From NCBI GenBank assembly GCA_963846495.1, contig CAWJWP010000013.1, positions 1-64,000 on the forward strand: a stretch of DNA of 64,000 bases, read 5' to 3'. Position numbers and translations under genes: made by a program. This DNA is from DASYQD01 sp963846495. Lineage in GTDB: Bacteria > Acidobacteriota > Thermoanaerobaculia > Multivoradales > JAIOJS01. Positions 45,614 to 54,807 of this stretch are shown in pieces. A model generated the notes under the pieces. It did not search any database. It was not told the origin of the DNA and was given only the letters and a program-made list of their open reading frames with translations. Positions within the stretch are counted from its first letter, which is position 1, and each line of letters starts with the position of its first letter.

Positions 45614-48600
45614 ATGCTCCGTTCCCACGACTCGCTCCGGCGTCGGTGCGCGGCAGCTGTCACTGCCATCCTGGTCGTCGTCTCCGGCTCGCCGCTCGGC
45701 GCCGTCGTCAGCGTCGAGAGCACGAGCCCACTTGCCTCGCGCGCCTTCGTGAGCGAGCGCCTGCTGCCGAGCACGCATCTGCAGCCGGCAGCAGCCGCCG
45801 CCTCGTCACTCGCTCCCGCCACGCGCGACGCGTGGGCCGCCTTCGGCGCCGCGCATCCGCAGTGGTCGGCGGTGTTCGACCGGCGCAGCGGTGCGCTCGA
45901 GATGGCGGAAGGCGACGGCATCCCCTTCGTGCCCGGGCGCGGCAACCAGCTGACCAATCGCGACATCGCCGCTCACCTCGGCGGCAAGGCGCAGGTCGAC
46001 CTCCAGGTCGCCGAGAGCGCCGTCCGCGCCTTCCTGCCGTCGGTGGCAAGCCTCCTCGGCGTCGATCCGGCGAGCCTCTTGCTCGACGAGGGCCGCTCGG
46101 GACAACCGACGCCCAACCTGTGGAACGTCGACTTCAACGTCGAGCTCGACGGCCTCGTGATCGAGGGCGCCCGCGTCGTCTTCCGCATCGGCCACGGCAA
46201 CCTGATCCAGTTCGGCGGCGAGAACCTTCCGTCCCGCGACGCCGCCAAGCCCGCCGTCATCGTGACGCGCGAGCAGGCGAAGTCGCACCTCGCCGACTTC
46301 CTCGGCGGTTTCTCCGGGACGGAGCGCTTCCTCGACGAAGGCTCGCTGCGGCTGATCACCGTGCGCGTCGACGACGAGAGCTTCGCGGATGGCTTCGCGG
46401 CCGGCCAGGGCCGCGGCCTCCTCCCGGTCTGGCAGCTGACCTTCCGGCGCGCCAAGGAGCACGAGACCTGGCGGGCGCGCATCGACGCCTCCAACGGCGA
46501 GGTGCTCGAGCTGCGCGACACCAACGACTACGCGCAAGTGAGCGGCGGCGCCAACACCCTCGGCGTCGAGAGCGTGCGGCCGATGCCGTTCGCCAACGTG
46601 TCGAGCGGCGGCTTCGCCAACTCGGCCGGCGTCTACAACTACGTCGGCGGCACCGTCAGCTCGACGCTCAACGGCCAGTTCGTCAGGATCGCCGACAACT
46701 GCGGCGCCATCTCGCAGAGCTCCGACGTCGACGGCAACATCCTCTTCGGCAGCTCGGCCGGCACCGACTGCACGACTCCCGGCAGCGGCGGCGCCGGCAA
46801 CACGCACTCGGCGCGCACCCAGTTCTACCACCTGAACCGCGCCAAGGAAGCCGCGCGCGGCTGGCTCAACCGCCCGTGGCTCAGCCAGCAGCTCACCGCC
46901 AACGTCAACATCAACAACACCTGCAACGCCTTCTGGAACGGCGCGACGGTGAACTTCTACCGTTCCGGCGGCGGCTGCGGCAACACCGGCGAGATCGAGG
47001 CGGTCTCGCTCCACGAGTACGGCCACGGCCTCGACTCCAACGACGGCAACGGCAGCTCGCCCGAGAACGGCACCGGCGAGACCTACGGCGACTTCACCGC
47101 CGCGCTCGGCGTCCACAGCTCGTGCATCGGCAACGGCTTCCGCGCCACCAACTGCGGCGGCTACGGCGATGCCTGCACCTCGTGCACCGGCGTGCGCGAC
47201 ATCGACTGGGCGAAGCACGTGAGCAACACCCCGCATACGGTGGCGAACTTCACCCAGGTGCGCTGCCCCACCAGCCCGATCGGCTACATCGGCCCCTGCA
47301 ACCGGGAAGGCCACTGCGAGTCGTACATCGGCTCGGAGTCGCTGTGGGACTTCGCCAACCGCGACCTGCCGTCGCCGGGCTCGGGCGCCGCGTGGTCGGT
47401 CACCGATCGCTTGTGGTACCTCTCGCGCGGCACCGCGACGAGCGCCTTCGCCTGTACCACCGGCGGCACCTTCACCTCCAACGGCTGCAACGCCGGCTCG
47501 CTGTGGAAGACCATGCGCGCCGTCGACGACGACGACGGCAACCTCGCCAACGGCACGCCCAACTCGGCGGCGCTCTACGCGGCGTTCGACCGTCATGGCA
47601 TCGCCTGCACCAGCGATCCCGGCGCCAACGTCAGCTTCCGCGGCTGCACCCAGCCCGCCGCGCCGGTGCTCGTCCCCACCGCCGGCGACAACCAGGCGAC
47701 GTTGACGTGGACCGGTGGCGCCGGCGTCTTCGACGTCTACCGCAACGAGATCGGCTGCGACGCCGGCTTCATCAAGATCGCCAACGACGACGCCGGCTCA
47801 CCGCTCCTCGACGTCAACGTCGCCAACGGCGTCACCTACTACTACCAGGTGGTCGAGCACCCCGCCGGCAACGAGTCCTGCGGCTCGGCGCCGAGCACGT
47901 GCATGTCGGTGACGCCGACGGCGCCTCCGTGCGTGCCGCCCAGCCCACCCACCAACGTTGTCGCCACCGGCGGGAGCTCGCAAATCGACCTCACCTGGGA
48001 TGCCGTCGGCGGCGCCATCAGCTACAACGTGCTGCGCGGAGGCAGCCCCGGCGGGCCCTACCTGCTGGTCGCGCAGCCCACCACCAACAGCTACTCCGAC
48101 CTGGCGCCCGGCTGCGGCGAGACGCATTACTACGTCGTCCAGGCGGTGACCTCCTCGATCTGCCGCTCCAGCAACTCCGCCGAGGCGTCGGCAAGCACGA
48201 CCGCCTGCCCGCCCTGCACCACGCAGACTCGCTACACGCAGAACTTCGACGCGGCGGTCGGCATGGCGGGCTGGGCGACGGGCACCTTCAACGGCGGCTC
48301 GGTGGTCGACTGGCGCGGCGTGCAGACCTGCACCGCCCACAGCGGCGCCAACATCTTCCGCTTCGGCGGTACGAGCTGCAACGGCGACCACGGCGACAAC
48401 GTCTTCAACTTCGCGCAGCCGAACGGCGCCGGCGGGATCACCTTCGCCGCGGGATCGCGCACCAACCGGTTGTCCTTCTGGCACCGCCGCGACTTCGAGC
48501 TCAGCGACCAGGCTTACGACGGCGGCACGCTGACCGTGTCGCTCGACGGCACCAACTACGAGCCCGTGCCGGCCTCGGCGATCATCTCGGGCCCCTACAC

Positions 48601-48916
48601 CGGAGTCGTCGCCCCCGACTGTGCACCCGCCGGCGCCGCCGGGCTGCCGATCTTCGCCGGCACGGCCGCGAGCTTCAGCGAGACGGTGGTCGACCTCGAC
48701 GCGGCCTGCGACGTCATCACCGGCGGCGACGACGGCTGTGGCGGTCAGGCGGTACGGATCGGCTTTACCACCGTGAGCGACTGCTCGGTCAACGAAGACG
48801 GCTGGTTCCTCGACGACGTCACCGTCTCCTCCTGCGAGCTCGACACCGGGCCGGCGCTGCTCAACGACGGCTTCGAGAGCGGCACGCTGAGCGCGTGGTC
48901 GGCGTTCACGCCGTAG
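45614..48916 (+). CDS. Large secreted gluzincin metalloprotease with FnIII-like and C-terminal lectin-like domains
   Basis: 1100 residues, intact. Signal peptide (AAAVTAILVVVSGSPLGAVV), a fungalysin/thermolysin-type propeptide (NVDFNVELDGLVIEGARVVF, LLPVWQLTFRRAKEHETWRA), then a catalytic domain with HEYGH at 467-471 and the third zinc ligand Glu489 in GETYGDF. Many Cys pairs are consistent with an extracellular protein. Two fibronectin-III-like modules follow (APVLVPTAGDNQATLTWTGG, PTNVVATGGSSQIDLTWDAV), then a beta-sandwich ending VNEDGWFLDDVTVSSCELD. AGGAGGGGA precedes ATG 45614. Likely an exported protein-degrading enzyme; no sorting signal was recognised. Confidence 0.85.
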   Translation: MLRSHDSLRRRCAAAVTAILVVVSGSPLGAVVSVESTSPLASRAFVSERLLPSTHLQPAAAAASSLAPATRDAWAAFGAAHPQWSAVFDRRSGALEMAEGDGIPFVPGRGNQLTNRDIAAHLGGKAQVDLQVAESAVRAFLPSVASLLGVDPASLLLDEGRSGQPTPNLWNVDFNVELDGLVIEGARVVFRIGHGNLIQFGGENLPSRDAAKPAVIVTREQAKSHLADFLGGFSGTERFLDEGSLRLITVRVDDESFADGFAAGQGRGLLPVWQLTFRRAKEHETWRARIDASNGEVLELRDTNDYAQVSGGANTLGVESVRPMPFANVSSGGFANSAGVYNYVGGTVSSTLNGQFVRIADNCGAISQSSDVDGNILFGSSAGTDCTTPGSGGAGNTHSARTQFYHLNRAKEAARGWLNRPWLSQQLTANVNINNTCNAFWNGATVNFYRSGGGCGNTGEIEAVSLHEYGHGLDSNDGNGSSPENGTGETYGDFTAALGVHSSCIGNGFRATNCGGYGDACTSCTGVRDIDWAKHVSNTPHTVANFTQVRCPTSPIGYIGPCNREGHCESYIGSESLWDFANRDLPSPGSGAAWSVTDRLWYLSRGTATSAFACTTGGTFTSNGCNAGSLWKTMRAVDDDDGNLANGTPNSAALYAAFDRHGIACTSDPGANVSFRGCTQPAAPVLVPTAGDNQATLTWTGGAGVFDVYRNEIGCDAGFIKIANDDAGSPLLDVNVANGVTYYYQVVEHPAGNESCGSAPSTCMSVTPTAPPCVPPSPPTNVVATGGSSQIDLTWDAVGGAISYNVLRGGSPGGPYLLVAQPTTNSYSDLAPGCGETHYYVVQAVTSSICRSSNSAEASASTTACPPCTTQTRYTQNFDAAVGMAGWATGTFNGGSVVDWRGVQTCTAHSGANIFRFGGTSCNGDHGDNVFNFAQPNGAGGITFAAGSRTNRLSFWHRRDFELSDQAYDGGTLTVSLDGTNYEPVPASAIISGPYTGVVAPDCAPAGAAGLPIFAGTAASFSETVVDLDAACDVITGGDDGCGGQAVRIGFTTVSDCSVNEDGWFLDDVTVSSCELDTGPALLNDGFESGTLSAWSAFTP

Positions 48917-49027
48917 CGGCCGCGAGCAGCTGACCTGCTGATTCCCGAACGCCACGAATGCCTCGGCCCGCCACGGCGGGCCGAGGCCGATCCCGTGGCG
49001 GGCATCGAAGCGGGCGGAGAAGAACGG

Positions 49028-49264
49028 CTGGTGACCGCGGTTCGGTCGTGGCTTACTCGGCCGGCGGGTAGCGGCGGGGGCGGGGGCCGCCGCGGCCGGG
49101 CACGCGGCGCGCTCTGCTGTTACTCGAGAGTTGGCGCGCCGCTCGGTCGGAGCGCGCCGCAACAATCGCTGTAACGCACCGACCCACGAAGCGCGCTCCT
49201 CCAGGCCCGGCCACGGCGGCCCCCGCCCCCGCTCGTACCCGCCTCCAGCTGTGGTCACGCAGCT
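49028..49264. repeat. Long imperfect palindrome P1
   Basis: Arms 49063-49101 and 49205-49243 are reverse complements with 35 of 39 matches by my count, built around a run of GGGGGCGGGGG. Weaker pairing continues outward (GCTGxGTGACC at both ends) and inward (GTTAC and GTAAC around 49119 and 49171), so nearly the whole 237 bases can fold. It lies in the convergent gap after the metalloprotease. Confidence 0.7.
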
Positions 49265-49270
49265 TCATAG

Positions 49271-49621
49271 CGCGAGCTCGAGCGCTGCCGTGAAGGCCGC
49301 ACCACTTTGCCTTGCGGCGAGCAGCCGCTACACCGGTTGTCTGTCGCGCCGCTCATCACCGGGGATCACGCCACGCTGCACCGCCTGGAAAGACTCGCGG
49401 CACAAGGAGTGGTCGCCCGGAGAAGAACTTCGATGGTCCCACGGTCCGAGCCGCATTCGCACGGGTCTTCTGCATTCCGGCGACCACAAGTGTGCCGCGA
49501 GTAGTTGCGGAAGAAGGGCGGTGCGCATCCCGGCAATGAGCGGCACGACAGACTTGCGTGGCAGCGACGGCTCGCCGCGAGGCAAAGTGGTGCGGCCTTC
49601 ACGGCAGCATTCGAGCTCGCG
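49271..49621. repeat. Long imperfect palindrome P2 (351 bases)
   Basis: Outer arms 49271-49311 and 49581-49621 match as reverse complements at 39 of 41 positions. Pairing recurs toward the centre, including a perfect 11-base pair (49393-49403 with 49492-49502) and TGGTCGCC with GGCGACCA. Small frames on each strand through the arms encode a shared KAAPLCLAAS peptide only because the arms are inverted copies; I do not call them genes. Confidence 0.75.
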
Positions 49622-49649
49622 ATCAGGATGCTCGATCATCACCGATGAA

Positions 49650-49830
49650 GGCGTTCGCGTCTGCGGGGCTCGGAGGCGCTGCGGCGTGGGCCTCCGACGG
49701 GCGCACTCGTCAGGTGCTGTTAGCAGCGGAGGTTGCTCGCGCCCGTCGGCGAGCGCGCCATCCTCGCCTGCATCCCTCGAGTGGCGCGCGTGCCCACGCC
49801 GCAGCGCCTCCGAGACCCGCAGCGAACGCC
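49650..49830. repeat. Long imperfect palindrome P3
   Basis: Arms 49650-49691 and 49792-49830 align as reverse complements with 38 of 39 matches and one 3-base gap. Further pairing (GCGCACTCG with CGAGTGGCGC) continues inward. The centre (about 49717-49759) resembles the centre of P1 (49116-49160), both running from CTGTTA to GAGCGCGCC. It ends 50 bases from the stop of the winged-helix/TPR gene. Confidence 0.7.
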
Positions 49831-49879
49831 GGCCGGAAAGCCGCAGACCGCCCGACCGCCGCCCGCAGCGGTTCCGTTC

Positions 49880-51982
49880 CTACTTCGCCATGGGCGCGCC
49901 GCCCGACGCGTCCGGCAGCCCGACCCGCCGCGTCAGCTCGCGCCAGCGGGGCTCGGCGCGGAGGGCGTCGAAGACGGGCCAGACGCCCATCACGACGACG
50001 AAGCGCGAGCGGTCGCGGTAAGCGGCTTCCATCTCGTCGAGGGCAGCACCTTTGTCGCCGAGGCCGGCATCGACGAGGGCGAAGGCGCCGGGCTGCACGC
50101 GCACCCGCTCCGCCATCTGCGCGAGACCCGACCGCACCGCGCGCGCCTCCTCGACGCGACCCGCAGCGGCCAGCGTGTAGCCGAGGGCGCCCTGCATGAC
50201 GCTGCTGTTGCCGGAGAGCTCGACCGCCTGCCGCGCCTGCGCCACCGCGTCGTCGTGGCGGCCGGCCGCCGTCAGCGCCAGCGCAAGGCCGAAGCGAGCG
50301 TAGGCGAAGCGCGGGTCGAGCTCGAGCGTGCGCTCGAACTGTGCGATCGCCTCGTCGTTGCGGCGCGCGAAGTAGAGGACGAAGCCGTGGTCGGCGTTGA
50401 TCACCAGCGACAACGGGTCGAGCCGCTGCGCGAGGCGCGCGTTGGCGACCGCTTCCTGGTGGCGGCCGACGGCCGAGAGCAGGTAGGAGTACCAGTGCGG
50501 CGCCGTCGGGTAGCCGGGGTCGAGGCGCTGCGCCCGCCGGAAGCCCTCCTCGGCGTCGTCCCACTTCCAGTCGTACATGAAGCTCGCGTAGGCCAGCGTG
50601 GTGTGCGCCTCGGCGAGGTCGGCGTCGAGGCGCAGCGCCTCGCGCGCGGCGGCGATGGCGCGCGGGAAGGCGTCCGCCGGCGGCGTGTTGCCGAAGAGCG
50701 GCAGCAGCACCCAACAGTCGGCGATGCCGGCGTGGGCGGCGGCGAAGGCGGGGTCGCGGGCGATGGCATTTTGAAAGTGGGTCATCGCCTTGCGCAGATC
50801 GGCCTCGGTGCGGCGGTTCCAGAAGTAACGCCCGCGCACGTACTCCTGGTAGGCCTCGACGTCCGCCGTGCCGCGGTTGGCGGGCCGGTGCGGGCGGCGG
50901 CCGGAGAGCCCGAGCGAAAGCGCGTCGGCGACCTGGTCGGAGATCGCGTCCTGCACCGCGAAGGGGTCGGTGTAGACGGTCTCGAAGCTGCGCGCCCAGA
51001 GCGGGCGGCCGTCCTCGACGCGCAACAGCCGCATCGAGACGCGCAGGCGGTCGCCCGAACGCTGCAGCGAGCCGTCCATCACCGCGTCGACGCTTAGGCG
51101 GCGGCCGATCTGCAGCGGGTCGCGCGGCGCCGCGCGCAGCTCCTGGACGGCGCTCGTCGGCCGCACCACCAGCGGCTCGAGCTCGGAGAGGCGGGTGATC
51201 AGGGCGTCGGCCATGGCGAGGCCGAGCACGTCGCCTTCTGCCGCCGGCGTCAGCGAGAGAAGCGGCAGCACGGCGAGCGAGCGGACTTGGAGGGTGCCGA
51301 CCGGCTCCTCTTCGGCCGGCCGCCAGCGGGCGGCGAGGGCGACGAGGACGGCGGCGACGAGGAGGGCGGCGGCAAGCCAGCCACCGAGGGCGCGCAGGCT
51401 GAGGCGGCCGGAGCGGGCGACGGGTAGCTCGCCGGTGACGGCGGTGAACGTCCCGGTGGTGGGCGGCGGCGCCGGGGCTCCCGCGAAGCCGGCGGATCGA
51501 CCCGTGGCAGCCGCAGCGCCGGTGAAGGCGGCGCCGGCGCTCTCGGCGGCGGACGGCTCCGCCGCCACATCGCCGTGCGCCCCATCCACGCCGGCGACCG
51601 CCGCCACCGCCGCCGCCGCGTGCAGCGAGTGATCGCCTGACACCCGCTCCACCGGCACCGCGAAGCGGTAGCCCCGCCGCGGCACGGTGAGGATGTAGGT
51701 GCGCCCCTCGTCCCCCTCGGACAACACCTTGCGCAAGGTGTAGACGTTCTGCGCCAGCACCGACTCCTCGACGAAGCGGTCGCGCCAGACGAGGGCGAGC
51801 AGCTCCTCCTTGGGCACGACGGCGCCGTCGGCCTCGACCAGCACCCGCAGGGTGTCGAAGGCCTTCGGCGTCAGCGGCACGGGCTCGTCGCCCCGCCGCA
51901 GCTCCTGGCGGTGCAGGTCGAGCCGGAAGGGTCCGAAGGCGTAGCCGGCGGTCGTCGAAGAAGGGGCCGCGTCGGCCTTCAT
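49880..51982 (-). CDS. Winged-helix, membrane-anchored regulator with TPR repeats (CadC/ToxR-like)
   Basis: 700 residues. The N-terminal OmpR-type winged helix (FGPFRLDLHRQELRRGDEPV, LTPKAFDTLRVLVE, TYILTVPRRGYRFAVPVERV) lies before a single membrane helix (GGWLAAALLVAAVLVALAAR). Beyond it are a FlgO/TolB-like segment (VGTLQVRSLAVLPLLSLTPA, DALITRLSELEPLVVRPTSA) and about eight TPR-like repeats (HFQNAIARDPAFAAAHAGIA, QFERTLELDPRFAYARFGLA). An Ala/Gly/Pro-rich linker lies between DNA-binding and membrane parts. Such proteins link an outside cue to transcription; the target is unknown. It is divergent from the sigma factor gene. Confidence 0.85.
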   Translation of the reverse strand: MKADAAPSSTTAGYAFGPFRLDLHRQELRRGDEPVPLTPKAFDTLRVLVEADGAVVPKEELLALVWRDRFVEESVLAQNVYTLRKVLSEGDEGRTYILTVPRRGYRFAVPVERVSGDHSLHAAAAVAAVAGVDGAHGDVAAEPSAAESAGAAFTGAAAATGRSAGFAGAPAPPPTTGTFTAVTGELPVARSGRLSLRALGGWLAAALLVAAVLVALAARWRPAEEEPVGTLQVRSLAVLPLLSLTPAAEGDVLGLAMADALITRLSELEPLVVRPTSAVQELRAAPRDPLQIGRRLSVDAVMDGSLQRSGDRLRVSMRLLRVEDGRPLWARSFETVYTDPFAVQDAISDQVADALSLGLSGRRPHRPANRGTADVEAYQEYVRGRYFWNRRTEADLRKAMTHFQNAIARDPAFAAAHAGIADCWVLLPLFGNTPPADAFPRAIAAAREALRLDADLAEAHTTLAYASFMYDWKWDDAEEGFRRAQRLDPGYPTAPHWYSYLLSAVGRHQEAVANARLAQRLDPLSLVINADHGFVLYFARRNDEAIAQFERTLELDPRFAYARFGLALALTAAGRHDDAVAQARQAVELSGNSSVMQGALGYTLAAAGRVEEARAVRSGLAQMAERVRVQPGAFALVDAGLGDKGAALDEMEAAYRDRSRFVVVMGVWPVFDALRAEPRWRELTRRVGLPDASGGAPMAK

Positions 51983-52165
51983 GGCAATTTGATGCCTTTG
52001 TGAGGAGCCATTGAAGACCGCGGTGACGACCGGCGCCTACGCTGCGCCGTAGCTCCTGTGCACGACGACAACAGATGCACGCTCGCCAACGGTCGGGACT
52101 CGAAAGTCTACCAGGCACCCCCCGACCTCGGCGGCCATCCAAATGAGCCGAAACGGAGGTTTCCC

Positions 52166-52831
52166 GTGTTCCAGCTTTCCCAGATCCGCGAGCGCATGGC
52201 CTTCCCCGTTCCCTATTACCCGACCGCGGTCGGTCTCGACGGTTCCCGCCTCGACGCTTCTCTCGCCGCCGAGGGCGACGCCCGCCTGCTCGACGGCGTC
52301 GCCGCCGGCGACGCCGACGCCCTCGCCCTCCTCTTCGACCGCCACGGCGCCGCCGTGCTCGGCCTCTTGACCCGCATGCTCGGCCGCGGCGGCGAGGCCG
52401 ACGAGGTGCTGCAGGAGGTCTTCCTCTGGCTGTGGAAGCACCCGCGCCGCTACGACGCCGGCCGCTCGAGCCTGCGCGGCTGGCTGCTCGTCCTCGCCCG
52501 CTCGCGCGCCCTCGACGTGCTGCGCGCCGACCGCTCGCGCCGCGTGCGCGAGGAGGGGGTCGAGCGCGACCGCCCGCTGGCGCACGAGCCGGTCCCCCTC
52601 GCCGATCTCGAGCAGCGCGAGCGCCAGCGGCGCCTGCGCGCGGCGCTCGTCAACCTGCCCGAGGAGCAGCGGCGCTGCATCGAGCTGGCGTTCTTCGTCG
52701 GCCTCTCGCACAGCCAGATCGCGGCCCGCCTCGAGCAGCCGCTGGGCACCGTCAAGTCGCGCATCCAGCTGGGGATGGCGAAGCTGCGGGCGGCGCTGGG
52801 CGGGCTGATCGCGCTGCCCGAGATGGCGTAA
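52166..52831 (+). CDS. ECF-type RNA polymerase sigma factor
   Basis: 221 residues. Region 2 (LLFDRHGAAVLGLLTRMLGR, ADEVLQEVFLWLWKHPRRYD, LRGWLLVLARSRALDVLRAD) binds core polymerase and the -10 box. Region 4 (NLPEEQRRCIELAFFVGLSH, SQIAARLEQPLGTVKSRIQ) is the -35 reader. GTG 52166 is chosen because GGAGGT lies six bases upstream. No obvious anti-sigma gene follows; the next protein is a purely hydrophobic peptide. The divergent winged-helix gene may be its partner regulator. Confidence 0.88.
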   Translation: MFQLSQIRERMAFPVPYYPTAVGLDGSRLDASLAAEGDARLLDGVAAGDADALALLFDRHGAAVLGLLTRMLGRGGEADEVLQEVFLWLWKHPRRYDAGRSSLRGWLLVLARSRALDVLRADRSRRVREEGVERDRPLAHEPVPLADLEQRERQRRLRAALVNLPEEQRRCIELAFFVGLSHSQIAARLEQPLGTVKSRIQLGMAKLRAALGGLIALPEMA

Positions 52832-52945
52832 GCGCCGATCACGCGGGCGCGCTCGACTCGCCCCGTCGGTCGGCCGGCCGGTTTCACCGCCAGGTGGAAC
52901 ACGGCCGGGCCGGCGCCCGTAGTCGGAGGCGAGGAGGGTGCGCCC

Positions 52946-53224
52946 ATGATCGAATCCTTCGTCGCCCTGATCGCGCTCGGCGCCGTCTTCGTGGCGCTCG
53001 TGCTGGTGGCCTGCCTAGTCAAGCTCGTCTTCAAAGTCGCCCTGATCCCCATCGCCATCGCCCTGGTGGTCGTCAAGGTGACCGTGCTCGTGGTCCTGGC
53101 CATCGTCGGCGTGGTCGTGGTCGCTGCGGTGGGGATCCCGCTGCTGGTCGTCGCCGCTGTGCTCGCCCTGCCGTTCCTCGTGCTCGGCGGCATGGTCTGG
53201 GGCGCCGTGGCCATCCTCGGCTGA
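52946..53224 (+). CDS. Small hydrophobic membrane protein
   Basis: 92 residues from ATG 52946, with GGCGAGGAGG upstream. Nearly the whole chain is hydrophobic (LIALGAVFVALVLVACLVKL, VVVKVTVLVVLAIVGVVVVA, LVVAAVLALPFLVLGGMVWG), giving three to four helices and almost no loops. No family is recognised. It lies between the sigma factor and the cardiolipin-synthase-like gene. Confidence 0.6.
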   Translation: MIESFVALIALGAVFVALVLVACLVKLVFKVALIPIAIALVVVKVTVLVVLAIVGVVVVAAVGIPLLVVAAVLALPFLVLGGMVWGAVAILG

Positions 53225-53318
53225 CGCGCCGAGGCAGGGCTCTTGCACTCGCGGTGCTGCGAACGCGGGCATCGCAGCCGAGTCAGCCGCGCGCCGCGGC
53301 GAGGAGGTGGAGACGCTC

Positions 53319-54572
53319 ATGTGGGTGCTGATGGCGCTCGTCGGGCTGGTGCTAGTGCTGCTGCTCATGCTCTGGTCGGCGCAGCGAGGGCGCAAGGTGC
53401 ACCTCACCTTCCATGCCCTCGACAGCCTGAGCGAGGCACTGCCCTCGATCGCCGGCGCCACGCACGGCACGCTGCTGCCCGGCAACAAGGTCGAGATCCT
53501 CCACGACGGCGACGGCTTCTTCCCGCCGCTGCTCGCCGCGGTCGCCGCCGCCAGGGAGACGGTGCACCTCGAGTCGTACGTCTGGTGGGAGGGGAAGATC
53601 TGCGAGCAGGTGGCGGACGCGCTCGCCCGCAAGGCGGCGGAAAGGGTCGAGGTGCGGGTGCTGCTCGACGCCTCCGGTTCCTCACGGATGGACGACGAGC
53701 TGCTCGAGCGCATGCGCGACGCGGGAGTGAAGGTGGCCAGGTACCGGCCGCCGCGCCTGAGCAACCTGGCGCGCGTCAACTCGCGCGACCATCGCAAGAT
53801 CGTCGTCGTCGACGGCAGGATCGGCTTCGTCTTCGGCCACGGCATCGCCGACGAGTGGACAGGCCGCGCCCAGGACAGCAAGCACTGGCGCGACATCGGC
53901 GCCCGCCTCGAGGGCCCCATCGTCGGCGCCCTGCAGTCGGCATTCAGCGACAACTGGGTGGAGGAGACCGGCGAGGTCCTGGTGGGCGTGCGCTTCTTCC
54001 CCCGGCTCGAAGCCGCCGGTCCCTCCTCCGCGCACCTCGCCTACCACTTCCAGCACGGCAGCGTGACGGCGGTGGACCTCCTCCATCGCATCGCCTTCGT
54101 CGCGGCGCAGAAGGAGCTGTGGATCCAGAACCCGTACCTGGCGGTGGACCCCGAGGTCCTGGAGCTGATCGCGCAGGCGGCCGAGCGCGGCGTCGACGTG
54201 CGGCTGATGTTGCCCGGCGAGATCACCGACGCCCAGATCGTGCGCCACGCCGGCCACCATCACTTCGCCATGCTGCTACGGCGTGGCGTGCGCATCTTCG
54301 AGTACCAGCGCACGCTGATCCACCAGAAGGTGATGGTGATCGACGGCCTGTGGTCGCACATCGGCTCGACCAACCTCGACAACCGCTCCTTCGAGTCCAA
54401 CGACGAAGTCAGCCTCGGCATCGTCGACGCCGACGTGGCCGCGCAGCTGCGCCGGTCGTTCCTCGCCGACCAGGCGAACAGCCGCGAGATCACGCTGCGC
54501 GAATGGGAGGCGGAGCCCGCGACGCACCGCCTGCGCGACGCCCTCTCCTGGCGTCTGAACGAGCTGCTCTGA
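53319..54572 (+). CDS. Cardiolipin synthase-like phospholipase D protein (copy 2)
   Basis: 417 residues, intact. N-terminal anchor (MALVGLVLVLLLMLWSAQRG), then two PLD modules: H158 in SRDHRKIVVVDGRIGFVFGH and H335 in LIHQKVMVIDGLWSHIG with STNLDNRSF. ClsB-type enzymes make cardiolipin or phosphatidyl-glycerol-like lipids by phosphatidyl transfer. ATG 53319 has GGAG six bases before; GTG 53307 is an alternative. It is a close paralogue of the interrupted gene at 3751-5064, 49 kb away. Confidence 0.88.
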   Translation: MWVLMALVGLVLVLLLMLWSAQRGRKVHLTFHALDSLSEALPSIAGATHGTLLPGNKVEILHDGDGFFPPLLAAVAAARETVHLESYVWWEGKICEQVADALARKAAERVEVRVLLDASGSSRMDDELLERMRDAGVKVARYRPPRLSNLARVNSRDHRKIVVVDGRIGFVFGHGIADEWTGRAQDSKHWRDIGARLEGPIVGALQSAFSDNWVEETGEVLVGVRFFPRLEAAGPSSAHLAYHFQHGSVTAVDLLHRIAFVAAQKELWIQNPYLAVDPEVLELIAQAAERGVDVRLMLPGEITDAQIVRHAGHHHFAMLLRRGVRIFEYQRTLIHQKVMVIDGLWSHIGSTNLDNRSFESNDEVSLGIVDADVAAQLRRSFLADQANSREITLREWEAEPATHRLRDALSWRLNELL

Positions 54573-54590
54573 GGCCCGCCAGCCATGAAC

Positions 54591-54671
54591 GTCGCGGCGC
54601 TGCTCGTCGCCTGGGGCGTGTTCGTTCGCCTCAACCGTTCCGCCGAGGAGCTCGAGCCGGAAGCGATGGCG
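54591..54671 (+). pseudogene. Partial duplicate of the 3' end of the next gene
   Basis: These 81 bases match 55201-55281 with an exact offset of 610 bases and 75 identical positions by my count. They encode AALLVAWGVFVRLNRSAEEL followed by EPEAMA, the C-terminal helix of the neighbouring membrane protein. A frame starting at ATG 54585 runs through it to 54773, but the tail after the duplicated part is unlike any protein, so I do not call it a working gene. Confidence 0.7.
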
Positions 54672-54807
54672 AACCGGGCTTTCCATCGGCCGCGGTCTCT
54701 GGCAGGCTCGCCGTGCGTCGTAGCGGCGCCGGAGGCTCCCCATCGCATCGAAGCTGCGCCCCAAGACCGATGAGACCGACGCCGGCGAGAAGAAGCCGGC
54801 GCTCGCC

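Noticed and set aside
44887..48933. A 1348-codon open frame through the metalloprotease region
   Set aside because: It crosses the divergent promoter, is Arg/Pro-rich and has no motif; the true frame has signal peptide, HEYGH and paired cysteines.
49312..49602. Two small proteins on opposite strands containing KAAPLCLAAS
   Set aside because: Their likeness comes from the inverted arms of P2; neither has a ribosome site or family match.
49028..49830. attC or insertion-sequence ends
   Set aside because: No GTTRRRY/RYYYAAC pair, no transposase remnant and no target-site duplication could be found; the palindromes are left unexplained instead.
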